Assembly: GCA_013398055.1 (NCBI GenBank)
Contig: VZRS01007662.1
Location: 2,709-66,708 of the forward strand
Direction: 5' to 3'
DNA from: Ifrita kowaldi
Lineage: Eukaryota > Chordata > Aves > Passeriformes > Cinclosomatidae
Length of the DNA: 64,000 bases
Shown: in pieces, positions 24,611-37,300 of the stretch
Layout: each line of letters begins with the position of its first letter
Position numbering within the stretch: the first letter of the stretch is position 1
The notes under the pieces: model-generated
The model's input: the letters and a program-made list of their open reading frames with translations, nothing else
Told to the model about the DNA's origin: nothing
Database searches by the model: none
Program-made: the position numbers and the translations under genes

Positions 24611-25783
24611 CTAACCCACCCCAAAGAGAAGCGCAGCAATCTCTCCAATTAAAACAATCCATCATCATTTGGGCACTGTACATAAAAGAGGAGAAGCTGC
24701 AGACACAAAGGGTTCTCACCACTGGCATTTTCTAAAGCAATATTTCAAAAAAGGAAAAACCCTTCCATCACCTCCTGGAAACGCCAGCTTGCAGAGAAAT
24801 AAATATCTCTTTTGTATCAAAGTGATTTCCAATCCCTTTGATAAATCTTACCACTGTGCAGTTGAAACAACCCCATGAAGGGCTGGAAGAATCATCTAAA
24901 TGCGTCTGAACAACTCTGTTTATTTTGTATTCCGGAGCGCATCGCACCAGCCCGCAGAGCTCTTCCATTAGTCTTTAAAAATAGTATTAAAGGACATTTC
25001 CGTCTATTTAAATTATGTCTATTTTCATTTAAATGAGTTGCTAAATAACAAGCTCCATGCCAGCATTATGCTGGAGTGTGTGACTGCGAGAAATACACTT
25101 CAAACAAAACAAATTAGGGAACCTGGAAATTGCTACAGCAGAGCAAGGACATATTTTTGGGCAAAAGTAAACAGAGAACAACGGCAAGTCATCAAAAATA
25201 TGGTAATAAACCCCCCGTGCTCCGTGCGTGAGGAACGGCACATATGGAGCAGCTCATTCCACTCCTGTGAGGGCTTTATTTATAAAACAATGCACAAAAT
25301 TGCCACTTTCCTTCCTTAACTGGAGAGGGACTAATTACCTTCCCCTGGCCTGGGTTCTCACTCCCAGCACTGCACTGGGAATTCCGAGCTCAGAGCAGGA
25401 CAGCGGGAGCACATCCCACCCACCATCCATCACCCGGCACGGCATTCCTGGGACAGCCCAGGGCTCCCCAGCCCGGCCCACTGCAAAACCAGGGCTCAAA
25501 CTGGCACAACAGAGTTTCCCTGGCAGGCTCAGGGACAGCATGGACAGTTCTCCCAGAGCTCTCCACCCCGGAGGTGTGGGATTTACAGGAGCTGAGCAGA
25601 ATAAAATGGAAACAGCGAACCCAAAGGAATGTTGCCATTAAGGCTGGGACTCCCAGAGGTCACCTCCTGTGCTGCTGCCATCACACACTTTTCTCCAGCT
25701 TGTTAAAAATACTGAGATTGACCTCTTTAGGACTGAAATCTCATGGGAGTAAAGTCTGGCTCTGCTGGCTTAGAATCAGATTT

Positions 25784-26010
25784 ATGGAATCACAGAATCA
25801 TGGAATCCCAGACTGCTTTGGGTGGGAAGGGACCCCAAAGCCCATCCAGTGCCACCCCTGCCATGGCAGGGACTCCTCCCACTGTCCCAGGCTGCTCCCA
25901 GCCCCAATGTCCAGCCTGGCCTTGGGCACTGCCAGGGATCCAGGGGCAGCCACAGCTGCTCTGGGCACCCTGTGCCAGGGCCTGCCCACCCTCCCAGGGA
26001 GGAATTTCTC
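25784..26010 (-). mobile_element. CR1 LINE 3' fragment with intact octamers
   Basis: TGGAATCACAGAATCATGG is the best-preserved reversed octamer tail in the window. The body continues to CCCAGGGAGGAATTTCTCC. Confidence 0.93.
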
Positions 26011-27406
26011 CACTTACCAAAGTTAAAGAATTATCAAAGTTTGCCTTAAACTAAAGCCCCACTTCTATTATACATCAGGAATTTGTACATTATCAAATAC
26101 ATCAAGAGCGCATTAGAGAAGAAATGCTTCATGTGAGACACAGTTAATCAAACACCAGGACTGGAAATCTCGTGGGGAAATGTGCCTGGAATTTTAAACT
26201 TCCAGAGCAAGTTGGGCACATCCACCCCCAGCGCAAGGAGACCGTGACTCTGCTGGCTACCACTGACACTTTGATTTTAATCTCTGCCAAATTAATACAG
26301 CTCCTCATGTTTTGCAGAAAGTTGAGGCCAGGGTCTTATTCAGCCACCTACTACGTGTTGCTTGGATATGGATTATTATTTCCCAAGCAGGATGTGGAAT
26401 ATTTTATTTTTGTACCAACGGATCTTGCTCACACGCAATCATTTGCATTCTTAAGAAGCCAACCCAGTCTGCTTTGTAACTCCTGTAAGCCCAGAAAAAG
26501 CATCCCCCCACTCCCTCTGTCTTGGGAACGGAATTTTCACAGCACACTAAGTATCTTCTGATTAGAATTGTGGGGCTTTTTTTAAAATACAGCTCTGACA
26601 TGCCAAGGCACATTAGGCAAGACAAGGAACAAAGTCACACAGTAACAATGAATATCTTAAATAATTAATAAATATAAATATATGAGCTGAGAACAGGGAT
26701 CAGAGCATGTGTGAGTATCTGGGCTCAGTGCAGCATAAAAAGTAACTCACACATAAAACCACCTTCTACCGTGGCTGTAAAGCTGCCCCTCTCCTGTGGC
26801 ACTCTGGAATGGTTTCTAAAAACTGGAAAGATTTGGGTCTTTTCACTGATATATTTCCAAAGGAATAAATCCATCTTCTGTAAACGGAAAGTGTAGGAAG
26901 TTTTCTCAATATAGGTAATTTGCATACATATTTACCCTCTAGAATATTCCCAGCTCCAATGAGATGTAAAGAAATAACTCAGTGTATACATTTGGTGCTC
27001 AACCCATGCCACAAATCAGGTGTGCTTAATTCAACAGGGCCATAAACCCCAGAACTACAGGAGTAATCAAGAACCTACTTAACCTTTCTCCAAGCAACAC
27101 TGCAAAAAGTTAGTGTGAAATATGTGACAATCCCCTGAAATTATAACGAAAGGGCAGCGAGCAAGGTGTGCTGTAAAACACAATCGGCATGAAGGCAGGA
27201 AAAACTGGGAAAATAGAAGAAAAATTAGTTCTGGAGTCACGCTCAGTAATAGCTGATGTATGCTCACAATAAAATGAGATGCAGAATGCAAAACTCCTCG
27301 AAAATAAAAGCATAATTTCAACAGTATTCAGCCAGCAGGTCTAAGAGTTACAGAATCCCTGTGGGTTGGAGAAAAAAAAAAAAAAAGAAAAACAAATGAA
27401 AAATCA
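26011..27406. other. No recognisable gene; AT-rich
   Basis: A plus frame at 26172-26561 (129 codons) has no splice or family support. The rest is complex AT-rich sequence. Confidence 0.55.
27372..27386 (+). repeat. A15 homopolymer between two CR1 tails
   Basis: A run of 15 A lies between a minimal CR1-like tail (about 27348-27371, ACAGAATCCCTGTGGGTTGG) and the longer minus CR1 that starts at 27407. Confidence 0.75.
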
Positions 27407-27628
27407 ACACAGAATGCCAGAATCTTTAAGGTTGGAAGAGTCCCCTGAGGTCATCAAGTCCAGGCTGTGCCCCATCCCCACCTTGTCCCCAGCCCAGAGC
27501 TCTGAGTGCCACCTCCAGGCCTTCCCCGGCCACCTCCAGGGATGGGGACTCCAAACCTCCCTGGGCAGCCCCTGCCAAGGCCTGAACACCCTTTCCATGG
27601 GGAAATTCCTGCTGAAACACAAACGTTT
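27407..27628 (-). mobile_element. CR1 LINE 3' fragment, second subfamily
   Basis: ACACAGAATGCCAGAATC and then CCTTGTCCCCAGCCCAGAGC match the copy at 15150. It extends further, to CCATGGGGAAATTCCTGC. Confidence 0.88.
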
Positions 27629-28439
27629 TTTAAACCCAAGCTCATAAAAAAATTCCAAATTAAGGCTCAGGTATCTTTCATTAGATTGATGTGGTTCCAA
27701 GACAGAGAAAGGAAACCCAGGGCAATTGGGAGGAGTTTTCCTGCAGATCTGACCTTGGTTCAGTCAGTTATGGAAGCTTAGACAGACACAGATATATTTC
27801 AATCCTTGTGCATATATATCTATATCTGGATTCTTGCAGAAAGCTCAGAAGTTTTACTTTCTCCAAGATAACCCAGAGCCAAGTGCAGACTTTGCCCACA
27901 CAAAGTCCTGAAGGCTTTCACCAGCAGTGTGGTGCTGTCCCTGCATGCACTTGTAAAATAAAGAAATAATGTAATATTCAAAACTTCAGCTCCTCAAAGT
28001 CAGACCTCGAATCTACACTTAGAAAATTAAATAGTTTGCTTGATTGCAGAAGTCCCAAATGGTGAATAATTTCTGTCAGCTCACACGTCTCTTTTGTAGA
28101 AGGGGAGAATTAAAACATTCATAGGTATTGGTAAAGTGAAATACAGATTTACTTCAAAAAAACCCGTGGTACAGCATGGTTGGAGGTGGCAGTTTGAGGT
28201 AATTACTGCAATTTATTCTACAATTTCACAGCCAGGTCAGGGAACCTGTGCATTATTCGGTACATTTAATGTGGGAAAGTGTCCTGCTCCTGAGATCCCC
28301 GAGCATCCCTGAGCACCCCCAATCCCACTGCCAGGAGCAGAGCCCTGTGCCACGGGAAGTGTGGAATGGGAAAAGCCACGCTCAGGACAACACCTGCCCA
28401 CGGGGTTTTGCCAGCAGGCTTCCCAAGCAGTCAGTCAAG

Positions 28440-28512
28440 GAATGACAGAATGTCCTGAGCTGGAAGGACCCACAAGCATCGTCCAGGCCAACTCCTGGCC
28501 CTGCTCCTGTCA
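28440..28512 (-). mobile_element. CR1 LINE 3' fragment, short
   Basis: GAATGACAGAATGTCCTGAGC and GGCCAACTCCTGGCCCTG match the copy at 37203. Confidence 0.7.
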
Positions 28513-30849
28513 GTTATTCTGAGCCAATTTACTTTGACATGCCCTGAAAGGTTTAACCTGGAACGTACAATGTATTCCTGTACAATGACAGGAAAGAGTT
28601 TCAAAAATAAATAACTCATGGTCTGGTGTTTGTGTCTCATCTCTGAGGTACTTCTCTTCTGAGAAATCTTTTAATTTCCCAGCCTTTCGAACTTTATCTC
28701 TACAAATCTCTTCCAAACCTTGAGCGGCAACAATTAAAATCTACTTGATAGAAGCAACGTTAGCTACAAAAAGAAGTAGGAAAGGTCAGGGACGAGGAGC
28801 TCGTGCAGACTCCCCCAGAGCAGGTAAGGAGGTGTTTTGACAGGAGGTTTCACTGGAACTAAATAATACGCTCAGCTCTTGAGTTGGGTACAAATGGAAC
28901 CGTGTTGAGCTCAGAGTCTGGAGGTGGGTGGCTTTGGGCTGTAATTTTAATTAAGTGCTCATGCCTGTATGCAATACTTGGTGTTTTCTCTGCTGTTAAA
29001 AGGCAGATTTGGGGTGGTTTTGCTGCCATGCCAACCCTGCTGCTGGGAAGCACCAAGCAGGGCTGAATAGAAAACTGGGAAGGAAAACCTGGAAACCAGC
29101 ACTGACCTCCCGTGTCGGTGATCCTCCGTGGTCTGCTGTCCCAGGGCATCATTTTGGGATGGAATTCCTTCAGAACAGCAGAGCCCACAGCTGGTGGCTC
29201 TTCAGCCCCAGTGGCACCAGCACCTCCAGCTCCTTCATCACCATCACATCCCAGTGTCAGGATGCAGGGGAGCAGGCCAAGGGCTGTGGCAGACCGAGGC
29301 CTGGCCTCCCATGGGTTTCCTCCAGCAGCAACACTTCCGTGGTTTCTGGCGTCTCCAAACCCAGAAGGAGCCCCCACAGCTGGTCAGGGCCAGGGAATGA
29401 CCTCAGCCTTCCCAGAGAGCCAGAACCCAGCTTGGGCAATCATCCATTGCCACTCCTTCACTAAAAGGGCTCTGGTGGATCCTGAATGAGTACAAGCCAT
29501 TCCTACCTAAAACATCCTCTTCTCCAGAGCCAAACCCTCTGCTGGGCAGAGCAGGACGGGGGAGCCGGGCCGGGGCACTGGGCTCCGGCAGCAGCTGCGG
29601 CACAGCCGCCCTGCAGCAATGCAGGATGCATGCACGCGTCAGGGCAGGAATAAGGGCTGTTGTCTGCGCAGTTACACGGCCAGGAGAGGCACAACATGCA
29701 ATATTGTGCCACAGCTCTTGCGGCCCAGCCAGCTTTCCATAAATCCCAGCAGCGGGAGCCACGGCTCAGGGATGGGCACACGGCAAAGCTGCTCTCGGAG
29801 CAAGGGCAAAGCAGAGCCCGGGTTCCCCGTGATGCAATACATTACACTGACAGGAGAGCTGGAAAGACCATAAATAAAATGGATTTTATCATCTCCTATC
29901 AGTCTCTCGTGGATAATATGGGCTATTTCAAGAATACCTTCTCTGGCATCAAGGATAATTCAGCGGGAAAATGGACTGGAGCTGCTCACAGCAGAGCAGA
30001 GCAGGAGCTGCCACGCTGCACTTCCAGTAATGAATGAAGAGATCCAAGGGCTCCCCGTGCTTCAGGGAGGGGCAGCCCAGCCCCATGCCCACCTCACGCC
30101 CTGAGCAACAAACTGTGACAGCAGAACAACACAAGTTATTTCTATAATGCATACAGCCTTTCCTGTTCAAAGACAGCCAGAAAAAAACCACTTTGTTTCT
30201 ATTCTCAACAGAGATCACTCATTTTCCAGCTCCAGAGACATGAATATTCATGGCTATTGTTTGCATGGGGGGGCTCTCCTCGACTCCATCCCAATTTCTG
30301 AAGTAAAACCTAAACTCCTGCTAAATTGCAGAACTCCGATGGATACTTTGCTTTTAATTACTTTCAGAAGTGCTCACTGTCTGACACAGAGGGATGCATT
30401 CTTCAGCTGGGTGATACATTTATTTACTCCACTGTGCTTTTGGAATGTGCAGAATGTTTATAATTAGGCTGTGTAACCATGCGAGCCTTCAGCTGGTGTT
30501 TGCTGGGTTTAAAGCAGGTTTGTTCTGCATTTCCAAAGCAGGAAAAGCCACAACGCACCGTGAACGTTATGCACTTATCTTTACACTTCCAGGGTAGGAA
30601 AAAAACCACTTAAAAATTCTAATTGTGGTGTTTGAAATGCTGCTGAGGTGCAGGGCAGAGTGATGATTCCTGTTCCAGGCAGGAACCTGGCTCATTTGCA
30701 GAGCTGTGATAAACAGTGACACCTGAGCACGGCCTGCAAAGCCCCTGTGAGGGCACCCAGCAGCTCCAGCTCCTCCTGGAACTGGGACGGGAGCCTGGGG
30801 TGGGGGAAGCTCTTCCCTGGGCATCAGGAGCAGGACCAGAGTCACCTTG
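28513..30849. other. No recognisable gene; GC-rich middle
   Basis: 29520-29620 is GC-rich with several CpG. 29870-29960 and 30130-30480 are AT-rich and complex. The frames here are unsupported. Confidence 0.5.
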
Positions 30850-30926
30850 AGCAGCCTGGGCTATGGAAAGGGTCCCTGCCTTGGCCTTTAAGGTCCCTTC
30901 CTAGAGCAGACATCCTGTGATTCCTT
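30850..30926 (+). mobile_element. CR1 LINE 3' tail, diverged
   Basis: GAGCAGCCTGGGCTATGG, then TTTAAGGTCCCTTCC, and CATCCTGTGATTCC at the end. Confidence 0.7.
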
Positions 30927-31781
30927 TCCAAGGCACCCCCGGGCTGAGCCTGGCTGGTGACAGCGGTGGCCGGCAGTGACAACGTTCCAGCCCAGCCCTG
31001 CCCCCAGCACAGGCATGAGGCTCTCTCTGCTCAGGCATTCCACAAAGCTCTGCACCTTTCGAGCCCTGAAAAAGCCATTCCAGGCCCTGAGGTGGCTCTG
31101 GCTGGTGCCCTGCCCAGCAGTGGCATCACCGCCCTCGGGATCAGCCTGACACCATCTGTGCAGCTCCTGAGGTCACAGAGTTTCAAACCAGACAATTCCT
31201 TTCCAATGAGGTAATTTATAACCCAGAATTAAAGTAGGGGTCATTTTCTTCATTATTTCGCAAAACCCATGATTTTTAAGTTGTTCTTGATGGTTTCTGC
31301 ACTAAGAATTTCCCATTTGGTGTCAGGTTTAACCATCTGTTAACACACATGTGATTTCAAAATTCTCCCTCATGTCATCCTCCAGCACAGTTCCCACCCA
31401 TATGTGATTATCTCCACTACACAAATGTTCACTTACATCTTCCCAACCCTCGACACAAATTTCCTGGTGAGTGCTCAGAAACTGTATCATCTTCCCTTAG
31501 AACACTGGCAGAACTTTAACCCAGGCCACAGAACATGCAAATATTGAAGCTTTGCCACCTTCCTGTGCTGCTGCTACACCTGGAGCCAAAGAGAGTTATG
31601 CAATATGTGAGTTTTCTGCTCACGAGCTCCAAAATTAATAATGGGATATCAGCTCCACTAAGAATCATTTTTTTCACCTTTTTTTTCCCCCAAAACAACC
31701 TCACAAATTCCCATTTTCTTTCCCGTAATGTTTCAGTCATAACCAAATCAACAGAAAATGCAGATTATGCACTGCTGTCAT

Positions 31782-31858
31782 TGCCCATGGAAGGGGAGGT
31801 GAATCTAGAAGGGCTTTAAGGTCTCTTCCAGCCCAAACCAGTCTGTGATTCTGTGATC
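31782..31858 (+). mobile_element. CR1 LINE 3' tail
   Basis: GGGCTTTAAGGTCTCTTCC ends in GTCTGTGATTCTGTGATC, two intact octamers. Confidence 0.85.
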
Positions 31859-31993
31859 ACTCCCAGTGTGAGAGCAAAGGAGTGGGTCCCTGCAACCGCC
31901 ACCACAATCCAGCAGGATCCTTCCTTTGCTGGGGCAGCAGCTCTGCCCCTCCTGGGACAGAGTCACTGCACTGAACATCCTCATAAAAACGTC

Positions 31994-32290
31994 ACACAAT
32001 CCCAGAATCCCAGCCTGGTTTGGGTGGGAAGGGACCTTCGAGATCATCCCATTCCACCCCTGCCATGGCAGGGACACCTCCCACTGTCCCAGGCTGCTCC
32101 CAGCCCCAATGTCCAGCCTGGCCTTGGACACCGCCAGGGATCCAGGGGCAGCCACAGCTTCTCCGGGCACCCTGTGCCAGGGCCTGCCCACCCTCCCAGG
32201 GAACTCCCTGATTCTGTGACCTACTCTAAATCCCCCGTTTTACTTCAAAGCCATTCCCCCCTGCCCTATCCCGTTGTATCTCCAGCCTAA
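31994..32290 (-). mobile_element. CR1 LINE 3' fragment facing the copy at 31782
   Basis: ACACAATCCCAGAATCCCAG marks the 3' end. The body runs to the CTTCAAAGCCATTCC region. An odd CTGATTCTGTGAC occurs inside it, near 32208-32220. Confidence 0.87.
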
Positions 32291-33339
32291 TCTGAAACAC
32301 AAGCTGTGGAAATCTCCAGGATTTATCCCGAGCCATCTGGCAGCAGATGGAGGAACTGTGCAGAGCCCAGCGACTTTGGGAAGAGGTTTCTCTCCTCAGA
32401 GCACCCTGTGGCAGTGAGCTCAGGGCTGTGGGGAGGTCTGGTGTCTGTGCCAGCCCCAGGGGCTGCGGAGCCTCACGGGAACAGCCCCAGCCAGGAGCAA
32501 TTTTTGCAAGTCCGCAAGTTCCTGGTGCAGGGGACAACACACCGTCATTTTCTTCCTCTCCTTCTGAGATTTAAATAGGTCAAGTCCCTCACTCGGTGCA
32601 GTGCAGGAAATTGTACATTCCCACAATTGCATTTCAGAATGGATAATGGGCCCATTTAAGTGTTATCATTAGAGAAACGACAGCAAAATGCAGCTGGGCG
32701 AGTCCTCCCCCTCCCCACGCACTCCTGTACTGCGATGCCTCTAAGTTATTCCAATCTTCAGCTCTTTGCTTCCCATCACTGCCTTTCAAACACACAGAAC
32801 AGAAATTGGATTAAATAATGTGCTGAAGAGAACACTTTGCTCGCTGCAGACGTGCTGAGCCTGGAGCTGCCGGGCTGCACGTGGCCAGGTGAGGTACTGA
32901 GGCTCAGGGCTCGGAGTGCTCAGGGAGGAGGGGAGAAAACCTGACACTCCAACAGCTTTCCAACAACACCACGGTGATCCCAGCCACTCAACAGAGCGGT
33001 GCATTCCCTTAGCAAAAATAACGAGGGAGAGAAGGGAAAGGAGGAGACAAGAGAAAGAGAAGCAGAACTAAATCCACACTTGGTCTGGGACAGTAACATC
33101 CTTCTTAAAATCTACATCTGTTCCATCCATCCAAATAAGTTTCTCACACACAATTCTGTCTCAAGTGCGGTGGGAAAGAGTGGAAGATTTCGTTAATGAG
33201 AGCTGAGAACACAAAACCAAAAGGTATTAAACAAAGAAACCGAAAGGCAGAACTCTGTCACCACAGGGCCTGGCAGGCTAGGAGTGATGGACTGACAATT
33301 GAAAGCGCTGGAGGGCATGGGAACAGCCCAGAGCCACGG

Positions 33340-33390
33340 GATGGTCCTTCAGATCCCTTCCATCCCAAGCCATTCCCTGATTCTGTGATC
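33340..33390 (+). mobile_element. CR1 LINE 3' tail fused to an inverted copy
   Basis: GATGGTCCTTCAGATCCC runs to TCCCTGATTCTGTGATC, after which an inverted CR1 body begins with no spacer. Confidence 0.8.
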
Positions 33391-33738
33391 CCATCCCACC
33401 CCTGCCATGGCAGGGACACCTCCCACTGTCCCAGGCTGCTCCCAGCCCCAATGTCCAGCCTGGCCTTGGGCACTGCCAGGGATCCAGGGGCAGCCACAGC
33501 TGCTCTGGGCACCCTGTGCCAGGGCCTGCCCACCCTCCCAGGGAACAATTCCTGCCCAATATCCCATCCAGCCCTGCCCTCTGGCACTGGGAAGCCATTC
33601 CCTGTGTCCTGTCCCTCCAGCCCTTGTCCCCAGTCCCTCTCCAGCTCTCCTGGAGCCCCTTTAGGCCCTGCAAGGGGCTCTGAGCTCTCCCTGGAGCCTT
33701 CTTCTCTCCAGGTGAGCACTCCCAGCTCTCCCAGCCTG
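33390..33738 (-). mobile_element. CR1 LINE fragment, long, lacking its own 3' tail
   Basis: The reverse body starts at CCATCCCACCCCTGCCATGG and extends to CCCAGCTCTCCCAGCCTGG. Its extreme 3' end is replaced by the plus-oriented tail before it. Confidence 0.92.
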
Positions 33739-36700
33739 GCTCCAGGGCAGAGTGGCTCCAGCCTGAAGGACCAAGGTCAGGCAATGTCCAGCCCCATGGA
33801 AATGACAGAAAACACAGGACCACGAGAGAGCTGAACTCCGAGCCTGCTCCCCTCCCCCAGCAGGAGGATGCAAACCTGCCCCAGGTCTTCCTTCCTTCCA
33901 GTCTCCGGTCCCCAGCACAGGCTGCTGCACCTGCCAGCCTCTGGAAGGCACATGCCAGGAGCACAGACCAGTGGAATGCTTTGGCAGCTCACCCAAACCC
34001 CGAGGCTGCAGCCCAGCCCTGGCAGCCCTTGGCTCTGACCGAGGGCAGGGGAGGCAGAGGAAGGCCCAGGACACTGTGTGGGGTCAGGGGCTCGGCCCCA
34101 GAGCCTCCCCTGCACATCCCCACAGCCCTGCTCCAGCTGGAACATCCCCGGGGAAGGACGGGGCCTGCAGGGCGGGCTGGGGGCTCCCCCAGCTCCCTCA
34201 GGGACGGTCCCACCCCAGGATTTGTCCCTCTGTAAATACTGGGGCTGTGGGGAGCTGGCAGCTCACCCTGCAGCGCTGCCCCTGCCCCGGCACTCAGCAG
34301 ATGTACACGGAGCTGCAGCAAACTGTGAAATGAACTGTCAGTCAGCAGAGCTCAGCTCTGAATAATGCCTGCCTGCTAATACTCATTGCCATCAGCTCCC
34401 AAAACACAAAATCCTGCTCAAAATCAATAGGTCTTTCGGAAAATTTAATTGTGGAGCAGATTTTGAAATCCACGGATTTGACTTTGCCGCTCCTTGCCAA
34501 AGAGAGGTGTCCATGAGTGCTCAAGTCAAATCCTTCCCACTGATCCTAATGGAAAATGCTAAAAAAAGAGAAAACGAGAATGTTAAACCCTACTAAAAGG
34601 ATCCAGATGATTTACCATGCAATGGGGTTTATTCTTTAGTGATATTTTTCCTGACTGAATAAAATTAGGATGCTTAGAGGCTGCATCCCAGTGATCCTGA
34701 TTAGTTGTGTGACTTGAGGGATGTCTGAAGGATTCAGATAACCAGCACTTGGGATTACATTTAATTTCTGGGTGAATTTTGGGTTCAGGAGAAACGTATG
34801 AATTTCAGATTACCCACAACTCGGATAACAAGGTAGCACATGTTCAAGGCTTGCCTACATTAAGGAGATGCCCCAGAGCTAATTCTGCGTTTTCTGTGTA
34901 ATACATCAACAAATGAAAGAAAGGTTTAGCAGGTAGTTAACAACGCTGGAGAGTAAGCAAAAGAGCACCTCTAATGAAGTACGTTTGGCTTGTAATTCGG
35001 AAGTAAGAGAAGCACATTAACCTGCGGGATGAGAGTGCTCCCAGCCCCCTCAGCCCGGGCTCACACCGGGGGCACTCCTGTGGTTGCAGCAGCAGCGATT
35101 TCACTCCGCAGGTAAACGAGCTCCCCTGGGAAGAGCAGGCAGGAGACTTCATGGGGAGATGCTGGAGCTGTTTGGTTTCCTGCTCGTTCACACGTGCAGG
35201 GAGACGCTTCCAAAGGGATCTAAATGGCCAGAAAGACTCAGCCCCACCCGGTGTGTTCCAGGGAACACAGCCCTGCACAAAGCTGTGGGGCCGGGGCAGC
35301 CTCGTGATGGGATTTCATGGGAAAAGGACCCAAAATCTACTCCAAGAGCTACTCCTGTGTGGGGAACTTCACAGAGCACGGAACCACAGCTTGGGAAAGC
35401 CCTGTCAGACCACTGGGTCCAACCATTCCCCAGCAGTGCCAAGGCCACCCCTGGCCCAGGTCCCAAGGGAAAGCAGCCACTTTCTGACCCTCAGAGTACT
35501 GACATTGTATTAAAAAATAACCTTAGAGAGCAGATCACGGAACTTAAACTCACAAACCAATGGAATTACAGAGCCACAGAACCAAGCCCAGAGCAGAGTG
35601 CACACAAACGTGGCAGGGGTGCCAGGGACACCCCCGGGTGCCAGGAACACCCCCGGGTGACACAGCACTGCCACCCCACCCCGTGTGACCTGGGCAGGGA
35701 CCCTCAGGAGAGCCCCCGAACTCGGGGTGAGGGCCTTTGGAGCAGTTTGTTTGGTCTGAGTAAAACCAGTCTGGGCACAGACAAGGACAACTCATTTCCA
35801 CCAGCGAAACGCCCCTGGGGCTGCTGAAGCTTTTAAAAGAAAAGCAAATCCCAAGAGAGCAATCCAGAGCAGGATTCAGATCAATATTGATAAAAAACGC
35901 TGGCTTTCAAAAAACCTGGGAGATTCCCCCTCACATCCCAAGTTTATTTTCCAAGGGGCACTAGGAGTATTCCGTGACTGGGAATTACCCCATTTCAGAG
36001 GCTAAAGATAGCATTTTGCCAGCCTTTACTTACTCCAAGTGGTGCCAGCTTTTGGTATTTTAATAAACTTAAAATATTTCATGTTTTCACCTCTCACTAT
36101 CACACAAATGCATCATCTTCAACACCATCACTTCTCACTCCACCTCAACATCCTGCAGGCCAAAAACAACCTGTTAAATCCCCTTGGTAAAGAAAGAAAG
36201 GAAAGGAGAAGGTGATTTTAAATAAGATGAAATTATTTTCTCATTAAGCAAATGGATGGCGTGTGTCAGACCAGGAGTAATTGTGGTTCCGTGGGATGGA
36301 GGTTAAGCTCGAGTGACTGAAACATTGGCCATGAGGAGGAGCTGAAGCCCCAAGTCCCTGTTTGCTCTGCTGCCACGTGTGCTGCCCAGGGAGCAGCCAG
36401 ATGGGCTCACACGGCTGCTGCAGAGCCCAGGTAACCTCACAAGTGGGCAACAGGGGCAACACAAAGGGGAAAAAAGTGCTGTCAGTATTAATGGAACATC
36501 AAAACTCCCAGGAACATCGACAGCAGGCCATCAAAACCAAACCACCAACCAAACCCCTGCCACGGCAGGAGCCACAATAAATGTGAGGAGCAGCAGCAGT
36601 TATTGATCCCAGCCTGCCTGGGGAGCTGCTGGAGCAGCACGGGCTGGGAAACACAGCCTGAGACGGATCCAGAGCCGCAGGAGCAGCTCCAAGAGCCGGG

Positions 36701-37202
36701 AAACCTGGGAGCGGCCACGCACAGCTCTCTGGAGCCACGTGCAGGTGACAGTTCCCTGTTCCCTCAGCACGGGGACAGCACAGCCGCTGTCTCTGGGACC
36801 CCACGGCTCTGTTTCACTGCAGGTTCACTCCCACTGCAGTTTGATTCAGTGAAATGGGGCTGGGGAAGGGCACGAGAAGAATCAGAGCTGAAAATCATTG
36901 CCTGAGTTTTACCAGGCGGTTACTGCTGTAAAGGGGCGAGTTTATGGCAGAAATACAGGGGTTATTTGGTTTATTTCTGCCTGTGCTACAAAAACCCAAC
37001 AGTAAAACTCCAGTCTTTTATCCCACCCTTGCGAACAGTCAAGAAGAAAAAAATTGAACTTACAGAAACAAGTGAATCCAGTCTGGTGGGAAGGCAGCAC
37101 AAGGTCTCTGCACATCACATCCCCTACTCCCAGCCCAGGACTGGGAACGGAGCCACTCAGCCCCAAGCACAGCTCCTCTCCCTAAAGGCACCTAAAAAAG
37201 AG
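33739..37202. other. Mostly single-copy DNA with one CR1 fragment
   Basis: 33.8-34.3 kb is GC-rich. 34.35-35.0 kb and 35.85-36.25 kb are AT-rich. A short two-unit repeat, GGTGCCAGG(G/A)ACACCCCCG, lies near 35619-35660. No gene seen. Confidence 0.5.
35372..35475 (-). mobile_element. CR1 LINE 3' fragment, fourth subfamily
   Basis: CACAGCTTGGGAAAGCCC, then GGGTCCAACCATTCCCCAGC, then AAGGCCACCCCTGGCCC. Confidence 0.75.
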
Positions 37203-37300
37203 TCAGAGTCCCAGAATATCCTGAGCTGGGAGCCACAGGGACATCCAGCCCAGCTCCTGGCCCCGCCCAGAACACCCCAACACCCCCACGCTGTCCCCCA
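37203..37300 (-). mobile_element. CR1 LINE 3' fragment, short
   Basis: GTCCCAGAATATCCTGAGC and CCAGCCCAGCTCCTGGCCCC, the same type as 28440. Confidence 0.7.

Noticed and set aside
31413..31460. Tiny minus-strand segment with a GTAAGT donor
   Set aside because: The segment would be 20-30 bases and lacks a convincing acceptor.
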